Source: an uncultured Thermomicrobium sp. (GTDB lineage: Bacteria > Chloroflexota > Chloroflexia > Thermomicrobiales > Thermomicrobiaceae). Taken from it: a stretch of 32,230 bases of DNA. The translations under genes were made by a program, and so were the position numbers. The notes under the pieces were generated by a model. That model saw nothing but the letters and a program-made list of their open reading frames with translations, made no database searches and was not told the origin of the DNA. The stretch lies in assembly GCA_938028665.1 (NCBI GenBank), contig CALIMB010000099.1:1-32230 (forward strand). The letters run 5' to 3'. Below are positions 1 through 7,279 of this stretch, one piece after another (position 1 is the stretch's first letter; each line of letters begins with the position of its first letter).

Positions 1-1
1 T

Positions 2-229
2 CCAACGCGGCCTCGCAAACTACTCGTTCATAAGCAGGAACTCGATTACCTGCGGGGGAAGCTCGAAAAGCGAGGTTATACCTTGGTACCGCTGCGGCTC
101 GTCATCCGACGTGGCTTGGCGAAGGTTGATCTAGGGCTGGCCCGCGGCAAAAAGCAATATGACAAGCGCGAGGCGATTGCTGAGCGTGAGGCGCGGCGTG
201 AAATTGAGCGAGCACTCCGTCCACGGTGA
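2..229 (+). CDS. smpB: SmpB, tmRNA-binding protein (3' part)
   Basis: C-terminal 75 residues of SsrA-binding protein SmpB; the 5' end lies outside the window. SmpB binds the tRNA-like end of tmRNA and carries it into stalled ribosomes for trans-translation. The visible frame shows the family's typical core (KQELDYLRGKLEKRGYTLVP), then GLAKVDLGLARGKKQYDKRE and a basic helical tail ending in ERALRPR. That tail mimics an anticodon stem in the ribosome's mRNA channel. The stop is TGA at 227-229. The tmRNA gene itself follows about 600 bases downstream on the same strand, which supports the call. Confidence 0.95.
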   Translation, partial: PTRPRKLLVHKQELDYLRGKLEKRGYTLVPLRLVIRRGLAKVDLGLARGKKQYDKREAIAEREARREIERALRPR

Positions 230-567
230 TGCGCTTGCGTTGCACCGTAGAGCGTTGGATGCGTCTTTCCTGAGGGGGACGGCGTCGGAACCGCCGTGTC
301 CACGCTGCTCGCTGGCGTTTGGATAAGTGGAGGGATTCCGTTCGGCTGCAGATGTCCTGCATTGTTAGGCGGTGATCAACTGCGTGAGTTCTCAGTGTTT
401 GACTGAGGGCGGATCAGCCAATTTGTGACACGTTCTTGCAGTTCAGCACGAGAAGAGGCGCAGAGCCAGGCGGTGGTTGACTCCGATATCAGGGAGCAAG
501 CAGGAGTGCTGCGAGCGAGCGGTGTCCCGGGAGTGCTCGCTGGGCAAGTTTACGGTTGAGATCGACG

Positions 568-596
568 CACTGGAAGAAAAGTTGTTTCTTCCAGTG
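568..596. repeat. Perfect 12-bp inverted repeat (hairpin)
   Basis: CACTGGAAGAAA at 568-579 is the exact reverse complement of TTTCTTCCAGTG at 585-596, separated by a 5-base loop (AGTTG). The stem is A/T-richer than its surroundings. No T-run follows on either side, so it is not a standard intrinsic terminator. It could be a transcribed hairpin, a protein-binding site or a remnant of a small repeat element. Confidence 0.8.
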
Positions 597-776
597 AACG
601 GGGTGCTTGGCTTCAGTGCTCACTTCAGAACGTTCCAAATGCGCCTCGCCGAGACACCGAGTGACTGGCTGGGTGAGTGTTCTGGCTGAGCATCTTCCTT
701 GTTCCGGAACTAGTGAAGTGAAGCAAGTACGAACTTCTCCTGGGCTGCCGGCGAGTTTCTGGGCATAGGGGAACCC

Positions 777-806
777 TTGTTCGGTGGGCGTGTGGTTGGC
801 TATACT
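777..806 (+). promoter_or_regulatory. Probable sigma-70-type promoter of ssrA
   Basis: TTGTTC (777-782) as -35 and TATACT (801-806) as -10, separated by 18 bases. Transcription would start near 813, about 20 bases before the mature tmRNA 5' end at 835, leaving a short leader for RNase P to remove. Confidence 0.6.
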
Positions 807-834
807 TGTTATTGCGCTCGCAGCCACGGCTCGA

Positions 835-1187
835 GGGGATGACCGGTTTCGACAGGGCCGTAGGTGCGGGGATTGCAGGCCGAGGTCGCCCACGAACTCG
901 TAAAAAGGGGCAGCAAAGTAACTGGCAAGCGCGAACTCGCTCTGGCTGCGTAAGTAACGCGGCCACGTCTGCCCGGACCTCTCCCCGGTGGGTCCGGAGC
1001 GGGCGTCGCAAGACCGGGGTGCCCCTTGCCCAAGCGCCGGTGCGGGCGAGGTCAAGCGTGATCCGGCTCGGCTGACTGGGATCCTGTCGGTGGGAGCCCA
1101 GCAGCGACAAAAAAGCACCGACTACGCCTGTAGGAGATCCTCGGCTGAACGCTCTGGACGGGGGTTCGACTCCCCCCATCTCCACCA
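835..1187 (+). ncRNA. ssrA: tmRNA (one-piece, CCA encoded)
   Basis: Transfer-messenger RNA of about 353 nt that rescues stalled ribosomes and tags their nascent peptide. The 5' end GGGGATG (835-841) pairs with CATCTCC (1177-1183) as a 7-bp acceptor stem including one G-U pair. Discriminator A1184 and an encoded CCA (1185-1187) follow. The conserved 5' motif GACCGGTTTCGAC directly follows the acceptor strand. The T arm is GGGGG-TTCGACT-CCCCC (1160-1176). The tag frame lies at 924-953. Both tRNA-like halves are contiguous in normal order, so this is not a permuted two-piece tmRNA. The neighbouring smpB gene and the downstream terminator agree with the call. Confidence 0.96.
924..953 (+). other. 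tmRNA tag-peptide reading frame
   Basis: Codons GGC AAG CGC GAA CTC GCT CTG GCT GCG then TAA (951-953) encode the degradation tag GKRELALAA. The resume codon is chosen because the preceding bases GTAACT match the arrangement before the resume codon in other one-piece tmRNAs. The hydrophobic LALAA end is the usual ClpXP/FtsH-type degron. The frame stays open upstream to at least 909, so the exact resume codon is inferred. Confidence 0.8.
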
Positions 1188-1192
1188 GACAG

Positions 1193-1230
1193 ACCCTCAG
1201 CCTGATGGCTGGGGTTCTTTGTTCTTGTTG
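1193..1230 (+). terminator. Intrinsic terminator of ssrA
   Basis: ACCC-T-CAGCC (1193-1202) pairs with GGCTG-GGGT (1207-1215) around a TGAT loop, with a single bulged T. A T-rich tail (TTCTTTGTTCTTGTT) follows. It begins six bases after the tmRNA CCA end. Confidence 0.8.
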
Positions 1231-1621
1231 TCGTCTATCGCTGTCTCCCAGCGTTGACCTCTCCCCTGCTTTGCCACTGTCTTTCCATGCCAAGCTTCGT
1301 GGAGACGTACCCGCACCCACTTTCGGAAAAGAACCGGTGGCGCCCAGAATGACGCTCGCCTTACCCTGAGAACATTGCCTGCCAAAAATCCACGAACTCT
1401 CGTGGCCGCTGTCCCGTGAGCAAGAGCATCGCGGAACGGTTTCTTTCTTGTCAGGGCTGGTGCACTCCCATGTGCAGCTCTTCTTGCCGACCACACGGGT
1501 GTGCAGGAATGCGAATCCGTGTGTCGTTCGCGCCGTACATCGCTGTGTCAACGCGCGGCGTGGTCGACCCGAACATGGTGGCTTGACAAGAAAGCTGTAC
1601 AGACCGGTGGGGGATTCTGGT
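1231..1621. other. Intergenic region between ssrA and the CxxC gene, nothing recognised
   Basis: About 390 bases between the tmRNA terminator and the end of the minus-strand gene at 1622. No supported gene, tRNA or clear hairpin-plus-T-run was found. A TTGACA at 1583-1588 has no credible -10 at normal spacing. Confidence 0.5.
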
Positions 1622-1846
1622 TTAGCTGTAACCGACCCGTGCTAAGAGGAGTTCGTACCGATCGCCACTCCGCCGGACGGTGAAGAGGCAGCCTGCATAG
1701 TGGATCACCGCTCCCTCTTCGAGATCAGCCGGAAGCGGGACGATTCGTGACCCGATGGGTATCCGGATTGGCGCAAGCTTGGCGAACTGGTTCGGATCAT
1801 CCTCGCCATAAGGTGAATGTTCACCGCAACGTGGGCAGTATCCCAT
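1622..1846 (-). CDS. Small CxxC protein, function unknown
   Basis: A 74-residue protein starting MGYCPRCGEH. The CPRC pair at residues 4-7 looks like half of a zinc ribbon. A second clear CxxC pair is absent; only one later cysteine (GCLF, near residue 53) is visible, so metal binding would be incomplete or intermolecular. The rest is a short beta-rich segment (IVPLPADLEEGAVIHYAGCL) resembling a small SH3-like barrel. It is the last gene of a three-gene minus-strand operon, 18 bases after the membrane protein's stop. I do not recognise a named family. The coherent protein sequence and tight operon spacing argue that it is real. Confidence 0.7.
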   Translation of the reverse strand: MGYCPRCGEHSPYGEDDPNQFAKLAPIRIPIGSRIVPLPADLEEGAVIHYAGCLFTVRRSGDRYELLLARVGYS

Positions 1847-1864
1847 AGGCCGACTCCTCCGAAT

Positions 1865-2215
1865 TTAGCCGCGTGTTCGCGCTTGTCTTCCAGCGAAATA
1901 GGCGGCTACGCCACTCAAGAGGCCAGCGTACACTGCGGCAGAGAGACCAAAGAACCACAGTGTTGCCAAGCCAAGTGTCAAGTGTGCTAGATGGGGCAGG
2001 AGGATACCAACGCCGATGCCAGCCAGGAGTGCTTCAAACACGCCGAGTAGCAAGGCGTCGCCTCCTTGGAGTCGACAGAGGAGACCAGCGGCGAAACCGC
2101 CAACCAACGGTGAGAGCGGACCGAGCACAAAGTGCAACCCGGGAATTGCAATACCGATGACCATCGTGAGGAAGGCGATCGAGAGAGCCTTGGCCAGTCG
2201 GCTGACTCGCTTCAT
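1865..2215 (-). CDS. Small integral membrane protein, function unknown
   Basis: 116 residues, mostly hydrophobic, with about four predicted membrane spans: roughly residues 9-30, 32-48, 55-78 and 84-107. Glycine-rich helices and a short basic C-terminus (RQARTRG) are visible. The N-terminus is basic (MKRVSRLAK). The start ATG overlaps the stop of the upstream EVE-domain gene in an ATGA arrangement at 2212-2215, so the two are translationally coupled. Nothing in the sequence indicates a transported substrate or catalytic site. Alternative labels such as a DUF5518-like membrane protein could not be tested here. Confidence 0.75.
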   Translation of the reverse strand: MKRVSRLAKALSIAFLTMVIGIAIPGLHFVLGPLSPLVGGFAAGLLCRLQGGDALLLGVFEALLAGIGVGILLPHLAHLTLGLATLWFFGLSAAVYAGLLSGVAAYFAGRQARTRG

Positions 2216-2691
2216 TGTTGCGCTCCTTCGCGCACAGCAGCGGTCTGGGCCAGTGCTTGACGGATCAACGTGAAGTCGCGCTCACTGATGCGATGCAGCT
2301 GACCTTGGAACGCCAGCCGCCAGTGCTCGGGCGGCCATTTCTTCGTGTGGTCGAGCATCAGGGCGATTTCCTCAGCCGGAACCGTTAAGCCGGGTGGCAA
2401 CACGATGTCGGGCTCGATCTGAACTCGCCAGGGATAGTCTTCGCTCGCTTTCTTCGGGTCACGACTTGTCCAGATCGGCGTGTGGTCCTCAAAGACTGTC
2501 GAGGTGACAGTCGCGGTCGCAGCAAAACCTTGAACACCTGTGACGTAATACACCAACCGGTCGCCCGGTCGCATCGATTCAGCCTTCTTGCGGTGTCGTG
2601 TTTTAAAGCCTTGAAGGCGAAAGCCATGGGCACGCGTCGCCTCGAGATTCTCCGGGGAACCGACGAGAATCCAGTACTGCACTGCTGACAC
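2212..2691 (-). CDS. EVE domain-containing protein
   Basis: A 159-residue single-domain protein of the EVE (PUA/YTH-like) superfamily. Family features visible are the opening QYWILVGSPENLEATRAHGF, the central GDRLVYYVTGVQGFAATATV and the late PWRVQIEP motif. EVE domains are known or proposed to read modified bases in DNA or RNA through an aromatic cage; the ligand here is unknown. The open frame continues upstream, but the start is set at GTG 2691. AAAGGAG lies seven bases before it and homology begins there. The gene heads the operon with the membrane and CxxC proteins. It faces the glcDEF operon across a 405-base divergent region. Confidence 0.88.
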   Translation of the reverse strand: MSAVQYWILVGSPENLEATRAHGFRLQGFKTRHRKKAESMRPGDRLVYYVTGVQGFAATATVTSTVFEDHTPIWTSRDPKKASEDYPWRVQIEPDIVLPPGLTVPAEEIALMLDHTKKWPPEHWRLAFQGQLHRISERDFTLIRQALAQTAAVREGAQQ

Positions 2692-3096
2692 GGATAGCTC
2701 CTTTCCGGCTTGGCCATCTCTTGCTCTTCTCGCAGTGTACCTTGTAGCTCGGCCTGTCCGCCGAGTGGGTGCTGCGCTGGCTTGGACGCGTAACCAGTGA
2801 GGATGCGGCATGTCACTCTGTGAGTCCGGCGTGTGTTGTGGTTGTCCAGGCTTCGGCCGATGGTCTTGCGGTGTTGCCAAGCGCTCCTCTGCCTTCCTCA
2901 CCCAGCTTTGAGAGCCGGCGCGCGTTCTGGCTGGCCACCACTTTCCCGAGCAGACAGGCTGGTGCCTCGACAGGTCGCTGCTTGCGCCGGCAGACGATTG
3001 CGTCGCATGCAAGCGCGGCGCATACTTGAAGCGACTTTCGGCGTCGACTCGATGCCTCACGCCAAAGAGGGAGCGGACCCGCAGGAGGACAAAACC
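2692..3096. other. Divergent intergenic region, EVE operon / glc operon
   Basis: 405 bases between two divergently transcribed operons. The frames running through it are upstream extensions of glcD and the EVE gene that lack homology. It holds the likely glc promoter at 2998-3026 and ribosome-binding sites at both ends. I could not place a convincing promoter for the EVE operon. Confidence 0.5.
2998..3026 (+). promoter_or_regulatory. Candidate promoter of the glcDEF operon
   Basis: TTGCGT (2998-3003), a 17-base spacer, then CATACT (3021-3026). Transcription would start near 3033, giving a leader of about 64 bases before glcD. The elements are a moderate match to the sigma-70 consensus. Confidence 0.45.
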
Positions 3097-4557
3097 ATGG
3101 ACCGTGCAGCGCTCCGTACCCGTTTAAGTGAGATAGTCGGGCCCGACGGGCTCCTTGATGATCCGGACGAGCTCCTAGTCTACGAGTACGACGCCTCGGA
3201 CGAAGTGTTTGCTGGCTACCACCGGCCTGACTTTACAGTGCTGCCGCAGACAGCAGAACAGGTCAGTGCGGTCGTCCGGCTGGCCAATGAGGTTGGGCTG
3301 CCGGTCATCCCGCGGGGTGCTGGTACTGGGCTTGCTGGCGGTGCGCTGGCGCTGCGCGGTGGCATTCTGATCGTCCTCACACGGATGAACCGTATCCTCG
3401 AGGTCAACGAACGCGATGGGTATGCGATCGTGGAGCCAGGTGTCATCAACTTGGAGTTAAGCACGGCGCTCCAACCGCGTGGATACTTTTTCGCTCCGGA
3501 TCCCGCCTCTCAGCGTGCTTGCACAGTTGGCGGTAATGTTGGGAACAACTCCGGTGGGCCGCACTGCCTCAAGTACGGAGTAACAACGAACCACATCCTG
3601 GGACTCGAGGTCGTCCTGCCGGATGGCGAACGGATCTGGACTGGCGGGCCAGTGCCGGAAACCCCGGGAGTGGACCTCACCGGTGTTCTGGTTGGTTCGG
3701 AAGGCACGCTTGGGATTGTCACCAAGGTGATGGTCCGCCTCACACGCCTGCCGGAGGCGGTCAGTGTTCTGTTGGCAGCCTTTCCCGATATTGAGACGGC
3801 CTCACATGCCACCTCGGCGATTATTGCTGCCGGGATCTTGCCGGCCGCACTGGAGATGATGGACCACCTAACGATCAAGGCGGTGGAGGATGCCTTTCAC
3901 GCCGGTTATCCGCGCGAGGCCGGTGCGGTCCTTCTAGTTGAGCTTGATGGTCTGCAGGAGATTGTTGCCGACAACACCCAGCGTGTCGCTGAACTCTGTC
4001 GGCAGCATAGCGCCTGGGAAGTCCGTGTCGCTCGTACAAAGGAGGAGCGTGACCTCCTCTGGCTGGGCCGTAAATCGGCATTTGGTGCGATGGGACGCCT
4101 TGCGCCCAACTACTATCTCGTCGATACGACCGTCCCGCGCACCAAGCTTCCTGCTACCATGCGCCGGGTCGAGGAGCTGAGTCGCGAGTACCGGCTCCCG
4201 ATTGCTAACGTCTTTCATGCCGGAGACGGGAATCTCCATCCTTTGGTCCTGTTTGACCGGCACCGTCCTGGTGAGGTGGAGCGGGTGCTTGAGTGCACGA
4301 CGGAGATCCTCCGGTACTGCGTTGATGTAGGAGGGACCCTTTCCGGCGAGCATGGTATTGGCTTTGAGAAACGTGACTACATGACACTCGTCTTCACCAC
4401 TGAAGATCTCTGTGCGATGGCCGGGCTCAAGCGGAGTTTCGACCCACGCGAACTCTTTAATCCCGAGAAGGTGCTGCCAACCGGATTCCGCTGTGGTGAG
4501 GTGGCGGTGCTCCGCCAGCAGGCACTGGCGCAGCGCTTTGGCTTGGAATACGTCTGA
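3097..4557 (+). CDS. glcD: Glycolate oxidase subunit GlcD (FAD-linked oxidase)
   Basis: 486 residues, the usual GlcD length. It oxidises glycolate or a similar 2-hydroxyacid (D-lactate is possible) to the 2-oxoacid, with FAD bound by a VAO/PCMH-type domain. Visible are the FAD-binding PRGAGTGLAGGA (residues 72-83), NVGNNSGGPHCLKYGVTTNH, and LVGSEGTLGIVTKV. The C-terminal substrate/metal region shows FHAGDGNLHP and SGEHGIGFEKRDYM. ATG 3097 was chosen because AGGAGG sits eight bases upstream and the family N-terminus (LRTRLSEIVGPDGLLDDPDEL) starts there; the frame is open further upstream without homology. It is the first gene of a glcDEF operon, 11 bases before glcE. Confidence 0.93.
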   Translation: MDRAALRTRLSEIVGPDGLLDDPDELLVYEYDASDEVFAGYHRPDFTVLPQTAEQVSAVVRLANEVGLPVIPRGAGTGLAGGALALRGGILIVLTRMNRILEVNERDGYAIVEPGVINLELSTALQPRGYFFAPDPASQRACTVGGNVGNNSGGPHCLKYGVTTNHILGLEVVLPDGERIWTGGPVPETPGVDLTGVLVGSEGTLGIVTKVMVRLTRLPEAVSVLLAAFPDIETASHATSAIIAAGILPAALEMMDHLTIKAVEDAFHAGYPREAGAVLLVELDGLQEIVADNTQRVAELCRQHSAWEVRVARTKEERDLLWLGRKSAFGAMGRLAPNYYLVDTTVPRTKLPATMRRVEELSREYRLPIANVFHAGDGNLHPLVLFDRHRPGEVERVLECTTEILRYCVDVGGTLSGEHGIGFEKRDYMTLVFTTEDLCAMAGLKRSFDPRELFNPEKVLPTGFRCGEVAVLRQQALAQRFGLEYV

Positions 4558-4568
4558 GGTGGGACAGC

Positions 4569-5864
4569 ATGACCGGAACGACGCGGCTTGCGCCGGACAT
4601 GGCGCTCCAGCGCCTTGGGGAACTTGGGAGTCGATGTGATCCGTTAAATTACACGGTCGACGGTAGACAACCGCGTGTTGCCATCAGAGTCGCTTCGCCA
4701 GAGGCGGTAGCAGAGGCATTGGCGGTCTGTGCGAGTGGTGGTCTGGCCTTAGTCCCGTGGGGCGGCGGCGGACAGATGGGACTTGGCAATCTTCCGGAGC
4801 GGTACGATGTGGCGCTTGATCTCCGGGAACTCAAGGCGGTGGTTGACTACGAGCCGGACGACCTCACGATCGGGGTGCAGGCGGGTTGCTCGTTGGCGTA
4901 TCTTGCTACGATCCTGAGCGAGCATGGACAAATGCTCCCGCTCGATACCCACGACCCGGAGCGGATCACCATCGGTGGTCTGGTGGCAACCGGTTTGGGC
5001 TGCCCTCGCCGTTTTGGCTATGGCAGTCTGCGAGATCTGATCATCGGGATCACCGTTGCGCTGCCGGACGGTACTCTCGCTCGCGGGGGCGGGATGGTGG
5101 TCAAGAACGTCTCAGGTTATGACATGATGCGACTGCACTTCGGCGCGCTCGGTTCACTTGGCGTCATTGTCCGAGCCAACTTCAAGCTGTTACCGTTGCC
5201 GGAAGCACAAGAGACGCTACTCGTTACGTTCCGCGCGCTCGAGGAGGCAATGAACGGAGCACTCGCGGTGCGCGGCTCACAGCTTGCCCCGACAGCCCTG
5301 GCACTGCTTGCTCCAGGAACGGCGGAGCGGTTTGTGGGGATGGCGCGATGGACACTTGCCGCGCGCTGCGAGGGACCGGACGGTGCGGTCCGGCGGCAGG
5401 CGGAGCGGTTGCGTGAGACAGCAGCCTCGCTAACAAGTGATGCCTACGTACTGGAGCACGAGGAGACCCTGCGCTTTTGGTCTTCTCTGCAGGGAAAGCT
5501 CGCCGCGACGCCGCTCACTGACCGCATTCGAGTACGCATCGGTGAGGTGCCATCTCGACTTGGTGAACTCGCTGCCCAGCTGGTGAGTGTGTGGGATTCA
5601 GTACTGGAAGATCTGGTTCTCGACGTCGGGAGCGGGCTTGCTTTTGCCACCTTGGCTGGAACCGTTGAGGAACTTCGTGCGGCTTGGCTGGACCTGGTTG
5701 CCTACGGCCGACACGCGACCATGCTCGCTGCGCCACACGAAGTAAAGGTCGGCTATGACGTGTTTGGACGACATCCCGAGGGTGTAGCCATCATGCAGCG
5801 GCTCAAGGAGACGTTCGACCCAGAGCGGACGCTCAATCCGGGGCGGTTCATTGCTCTACTCTGA
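4569..5864 (+). CDS. glcE: Glycolate oxidase subunit GlcE (FAD-binding)
   Basis: 431 residues; the second FAD-binding subunit of the glycolate oxidase complex, paralogous to GlcD but with a reduced C-terminal domain. FAD-fold motifs seen are VPWGGGGQMGLGN (near residues 58-70), ITIGGLVATGLGCPRRFGYG, and GGGMVVKNVSGYDMMRLHFGALGSLGVI. The typical ending RLKETFDPERTLNPGRF is present. A GAGGTGGG ribosome-binding motif precedes the ATG. The gene lies 11 bases after glcD and ends 22 bases before the preferred glcF start. GlcE is needed for activity in Escherichia coli, but its precise role in catalysis is not visible in the sequence. Confidence 0.92.
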   Translation: MTGTTRLAPDMALQRLGELGSRCDPLNYTVDGRQPRVAIRVASPEAVAEALAVCASGGLALVPWGGGGQMGLGNLPERYDVALDLRELKAVVDYEPDDLTIGVQAGCSLAYLATILSEHGQMLPLDTHDPERITIGGLVATGLGCPRRFGYGSLRDLIIGITVALPDGTLARGGGMVVKNVSGYDMMRLHFGALGSLGVIVRANFKLLPLPEAQETLLVTFRALEEAMNGALAVRGSQLAPTALALLAPGTAERFVGMARWTLAARCEGPDGAVRRQAERLRETAASLTSDAYVLEHEETLRFWSSLQGKLAATPLTDRIRVRIGEVPSRLGELAAQLVSVWDSVLEDLVLDVGSGLAFATLAGTVEELRAAWLDLVAYGRHATMLAAPHEVKVGYDVFGRHPEGVAIMQRLKETFDPERTLNPGRFIALL

Positions 5865-5886
5865 TGCGGACGGACAGGAGGCTACG

Positions 5887-7236
5887 ATGGTGGCCGTACC
5901 GGAGTCGACACGGGTGCGGGGGTTCAGCGGTCGCGACGCACCGTCGTTCGATCTCATTCGTAAATGTGTTCACTGTGGATTTTGCTTGCCCTCCTGTCCG
6001 ACTTACCGGATCACATGGCGGGAACGCTCGTCCCCACGCGGGCGGATTTGGCTCATGAAATCGGTTGCTGAAGGGCGTCTCGACCTACTCGATCCGGTGT
6101 TTGCCGAGGAAATGCAGCTCTGCCTGAACTGCCGTGCCTGCGAAGCAGTGTGCCCGAGCGGTGTCCACTACGGGCAAATTCTCGAAACATCGCGTGCCCA
6201 GCTGGTGCAGCATCGTCCCCAATCACTGCGGGAGCGGCTGTATCGGATGCTTGGATTCCGTATCCTGCTCGGCGACATGCACCGCTTCCGGACGGCGAAC
6301 AAGCTGCTCCGATGGTACCAGCGGAGCCCGTTGCGCACCCTGGTCCGTCGCAGTGGTATTCTGCGTGTCTTGGGCCTTGAGCATGCTGAAGCCATGCTCC
6401 CGACCATTCCCGCGCGCTTCGTCGTGCCTGATGGACGCTTCTTCCCGGCAGAGAATGAGCGTCGCGGCCGGGTCGCGCTGTTTACTGGTTGCGTGATGAG
6501 CACGGCCTACGCGCATGTTCATGAGGCAACGATCCGCGTGCTGACACGAAACGGGTTTGACGTTGTGCTCGTTTCAGGCCAGCAGTGCTGCGGCGCCTTA
6601 CATGTGCATAGTGGCGAGCTGGAGCAAGGTCGCGAGTTGGCACGTCGCAACATCGAGGCGCTTGAGTCCCCGTATCTGGATGCAGTGATTGTCAACGCTG
6701 CTGGGTGCGGTGCGATGTTGAAGGAGTACCCGCAGCTTCTGCAACTTGATCACAGCTATTCGGAGCGGGCGCGGGCGTTCGCTGTCAAAGTGCGTGATGT
6801 GCTTGAGTTCTTGGTCGAGCGTGGATTGACGGCTCAACCGGGGGCGCTGCCGTGGTCTGTAACCTACCAGGAGCCGTGTCACCTCGCTCATGCGCAGCGG
6901 ATCACGCAACAACCGCGCGTGCTGCTCCGTGCGATTCCGCAGCTCCGGATCGTGGAGATGGCGGAATCGGCGCTGTGTTGCGGCTCTGCAGGGATTTACA
7001 ATCTCCTGCAACCGGATATGGCGTCGGCACTACTGGAACGCAAGCTGGACAACGCGCTCGCCACCGGGGCAGAGGTCATCGTGTCAGCCAACCCGGGGTG
7101 TATGCTCCAGCTGGAAGCTGGGCTTCGGGCGCGTGGCTTGCGTGTTCCTGTGCTCCATCTCATTGAAGTCTTGGATCGCGCATACACGGCGGCAACGGTG
7201 CCGGCGGCACGTGCCCTTCCGGTTGCTGCCGAGTGA
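5887..7236 (+). CDS. glcF: Glycolate oxidase iron-sulfur subunit GlcF
   Basis: 449 residues; carries electrons from the GlcD/GlcE flavins to the respiratory chain. Two 4Fe-4S ferredoxin motifs lie near the N-terminus: CVHCGFCLPSCP and CLNCRACEAVCP. Two CCG (cysteine-rich) domains follow, with the CCG signatures visible as GQQCCGALHVHSG and ALCCGSAGIYN plus EPCHLAHAQ. This is the full GlcF/heterodisulfide-reductase-D-like layout. ATG 5887 is preferred because ACAGGAGG ends five bases upstream; an in-frame ATG at 5851 overlapping glcE is possible but has no better site. It closes the glcDEF set. A secreted protein gene starts 43 bases later. Confidence 0.93.
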   Translation: MVAVPESTRVRGFSGRDAPSFDLIRKCVHCGFCLPSCPTYRITWRERSSPRGRIWLMKSVAEGRLDLLDPVFAEEMQLCLNCRACEAVCPSGVHYGQILETSRAQLVQHRPQSLRERLYRMLGFRILLGDMHRFRTANKLLRWYQRSPLRTLVRRSGILRVLGLEHAEAMLPTIPARFVVPDGRFFPAENERRGRVALFTGCVMSTAYAHVHEATIRVLTRNGFDVVLVSGQQCCGALHVHSGELEQGRELARRNIEALESPYLDAVIVNAAGCGAMLKEYPQLLQLDHSYSERARAFAVKVRDVLEFLVERGLTAQPGALPWSVTYQEPCHLAHAQRITQQPRVLLRAIPQLRIVEMAESALCCGSAGIYNLLQPDMASALLERKLDNALATGAEVIVSANPGCMLQLEAGLRARGLRVPVLHLIEVLDRAYTAATVPAARALPVAAE

Positions 7237-7279
7237 AGTTGTCCAGGAGTCAGGTAAAGGAGACAAAGGAGCCTGCACG

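Larger units (their letters stand above)
230..834. other. smpB-ssrA intergenic region, no gene recognised
   Basis: About 600 bases without a convincing coding frame; the open frames here lack ribosome-binding sites and recognisable domains. It contains a 7-bp inverted repeat (514-520 with 535-541), a perfect 12-bp hairpin (568-596) and, at its end, the tmRNA promoter. No tRNA-like fold was seen. Confidence 0.6.

Noticed and set aside
489-1551. Long minus-strand open frames crossing the tmRNA gene
   Set aside because: They are antisense to a well-supported tmRNA, lack ribosome-binding sites and read as arginine/serine-rich shadow translation.
1583-1588. Perfect TTGACA as a -35 element
   Set aside because: No plausible -10 follows at 16-19 bases and no plus-strand gene lies downstream.
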